Below, piece after piece: positions 63,866-64,000 of a stretch of DNA of 64,000 nucleotides. Source of the DNA: Ancylobacter moscoviensis. Lineage in GTDB: Bacteria; Pseudomonadota; Alphaproteobacteria; Rhizobiales; Xanthobacteraceae. The position numbers and the translations under genes were made by a program. Location of the stretch: assembly GCF_007559435.1 (NCBI RefSeq), contig NZ_VMBP01000006.1, forward strand, positions 302,551-366,550, in the 5' to 3' direction. The number at the start of each line of letters is the position of its first letter. Position 1 is the stretch's first letter. The notes beneath the pieces were generated by a model, which was given only the letters and a program-made list of their open reading frames with translations, had not been told where the DNA came from and did no database searches.

Positions 63866-64000
63866 ATGCGCATTTGTGTATTGAGAGAGAGCTCTGGTTT
63901 GGAGCCACGGGTTGCCGCGTCTGCCGACACGGTACGGCGTTATATTGGCCTTGGAGCTGAGGTTGTTGTGGCTTCGGGTGCTGGCCTGGCGTCCGGGATT
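63866..64000 (+). CDS. pntA: NAD(P) transhydrogenase subunit alpha, N-terminal part
   Basis: The first 45 residues, cut off by the window edge. MRICVLRESSGLEPRVAAS and the IGLGAEVVVASGAGLASGI segment are the start of the alpha subunit, which binds NAD(H) and uses the proton gradient with the beta subunit to make NADPH. Codons here are less GC-rich than in neighbouring genes. Only 9 bases follow the oxidase subunit stop. Confidence 0.88.
   Translation, partial: MRICVLRESSGLEPRVAASADTVRRYIGLGAEVVVASGAGLASGI

Noticed and set aside
63866..64000. Lower GC at the window end as sign of transfer
   Set aside because: Only 135 bases are visible and the gene and its neighbour are in their normal order for the group.

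Overview
This is a compact, GC-rich chromosomal segment with gene order and gene families typical of Alphaproteobacteria of the order Hyphomicrobiales (Rhizobiales). Xanthobacteraceae such as Ancylobacter, Starkeya or Xanthobacter are a reasonable guess, inferred from gene content rather than shown. Markers for this are CpdR, DUF4167, the block lysC-ptsP-prfA-prmC-DUF4167, mtgA-rpmF with phaR/phaAB nearby, an IalB-type protein, a ROSE thermometer before an hsp20 gene, MmgR/suhB-type sRNAs, and the small aa3 oxidase subunit IV before pntA. No integrase, transposase, phage gene or CRISPR array was seen.

Layout. 0-5.3 kb: end of leuD, a RidA-like gene, a ribbon-helix-helix gene, gloA, a Tat-exported small subunit plus GMC oxidoreductase, then leuB. 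5.5-9.6 kb: small secreted protein, polyprenyl synthase, mtgA, rpmF, DUF900 lipoprotein. 9.7-14.4 kb: EAL protein with a degenerate GGDEF domain, then phaR facing phaA-phaB for polyhydroxybutyrate precursor synthesis. 14.5-19.6 kb: DMT exporter, DUF985 cupin, gloB, IalB-like, YkvA, thpR, MOSC. 19.7-28.9 kb: DUF4167, prmC, prfA, ptsP, lysC, ubiG, cysK. 29.3-36.1 kb: clpB, galU, MltB-like lytic transglycosylase, DUF459 protein. 36.2-42.5 kb: gltBD. 42.9-46.9 kb: two related PepSY-like secreted proteins around a thermometer-controlled hsp20, a lysophospholipase-like hydrolase, hisN.

46.9-48.4 kb is a 1.4 kb gene-free stretch that holds three copies of a ~95 nt sRNA gene, each with its own terminator. 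48.4-50.1 kb: N-formylglutamate amidohydrolase, cpdR, tRNA-Val(GAC). 50.3-54.7 kb: cupin, small secreted protein, and an aaeB-aaeX-aaeA-like efflux operon. 54.8-64 kb: small proteins, histidine phosphatase, pepF, AraC regulator divergent from a Tat-exported metallo-beta-lactamase-fold enzyme, DUF3445, DUF6790, ABC1 kinase, oxidase subunit IV, start of pntA.

The genes suggest some joint themes. Nitrogen and carbon balance is represented by gltBD with a near-consensus sigma-54 promoter, ptsP, phaR/phaAB and the MmgR-like sRNAs. Heat stress is represented by clpB and by hsp20 with a sigma-32-like promoter and a ROSE element. Methylglyoxal detoxification has gloA and gloB in the same window. The strongest non-coding findings are the sRNA triplet and the ROSE element. 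Most of the remaining window is ordinary core chromosome.
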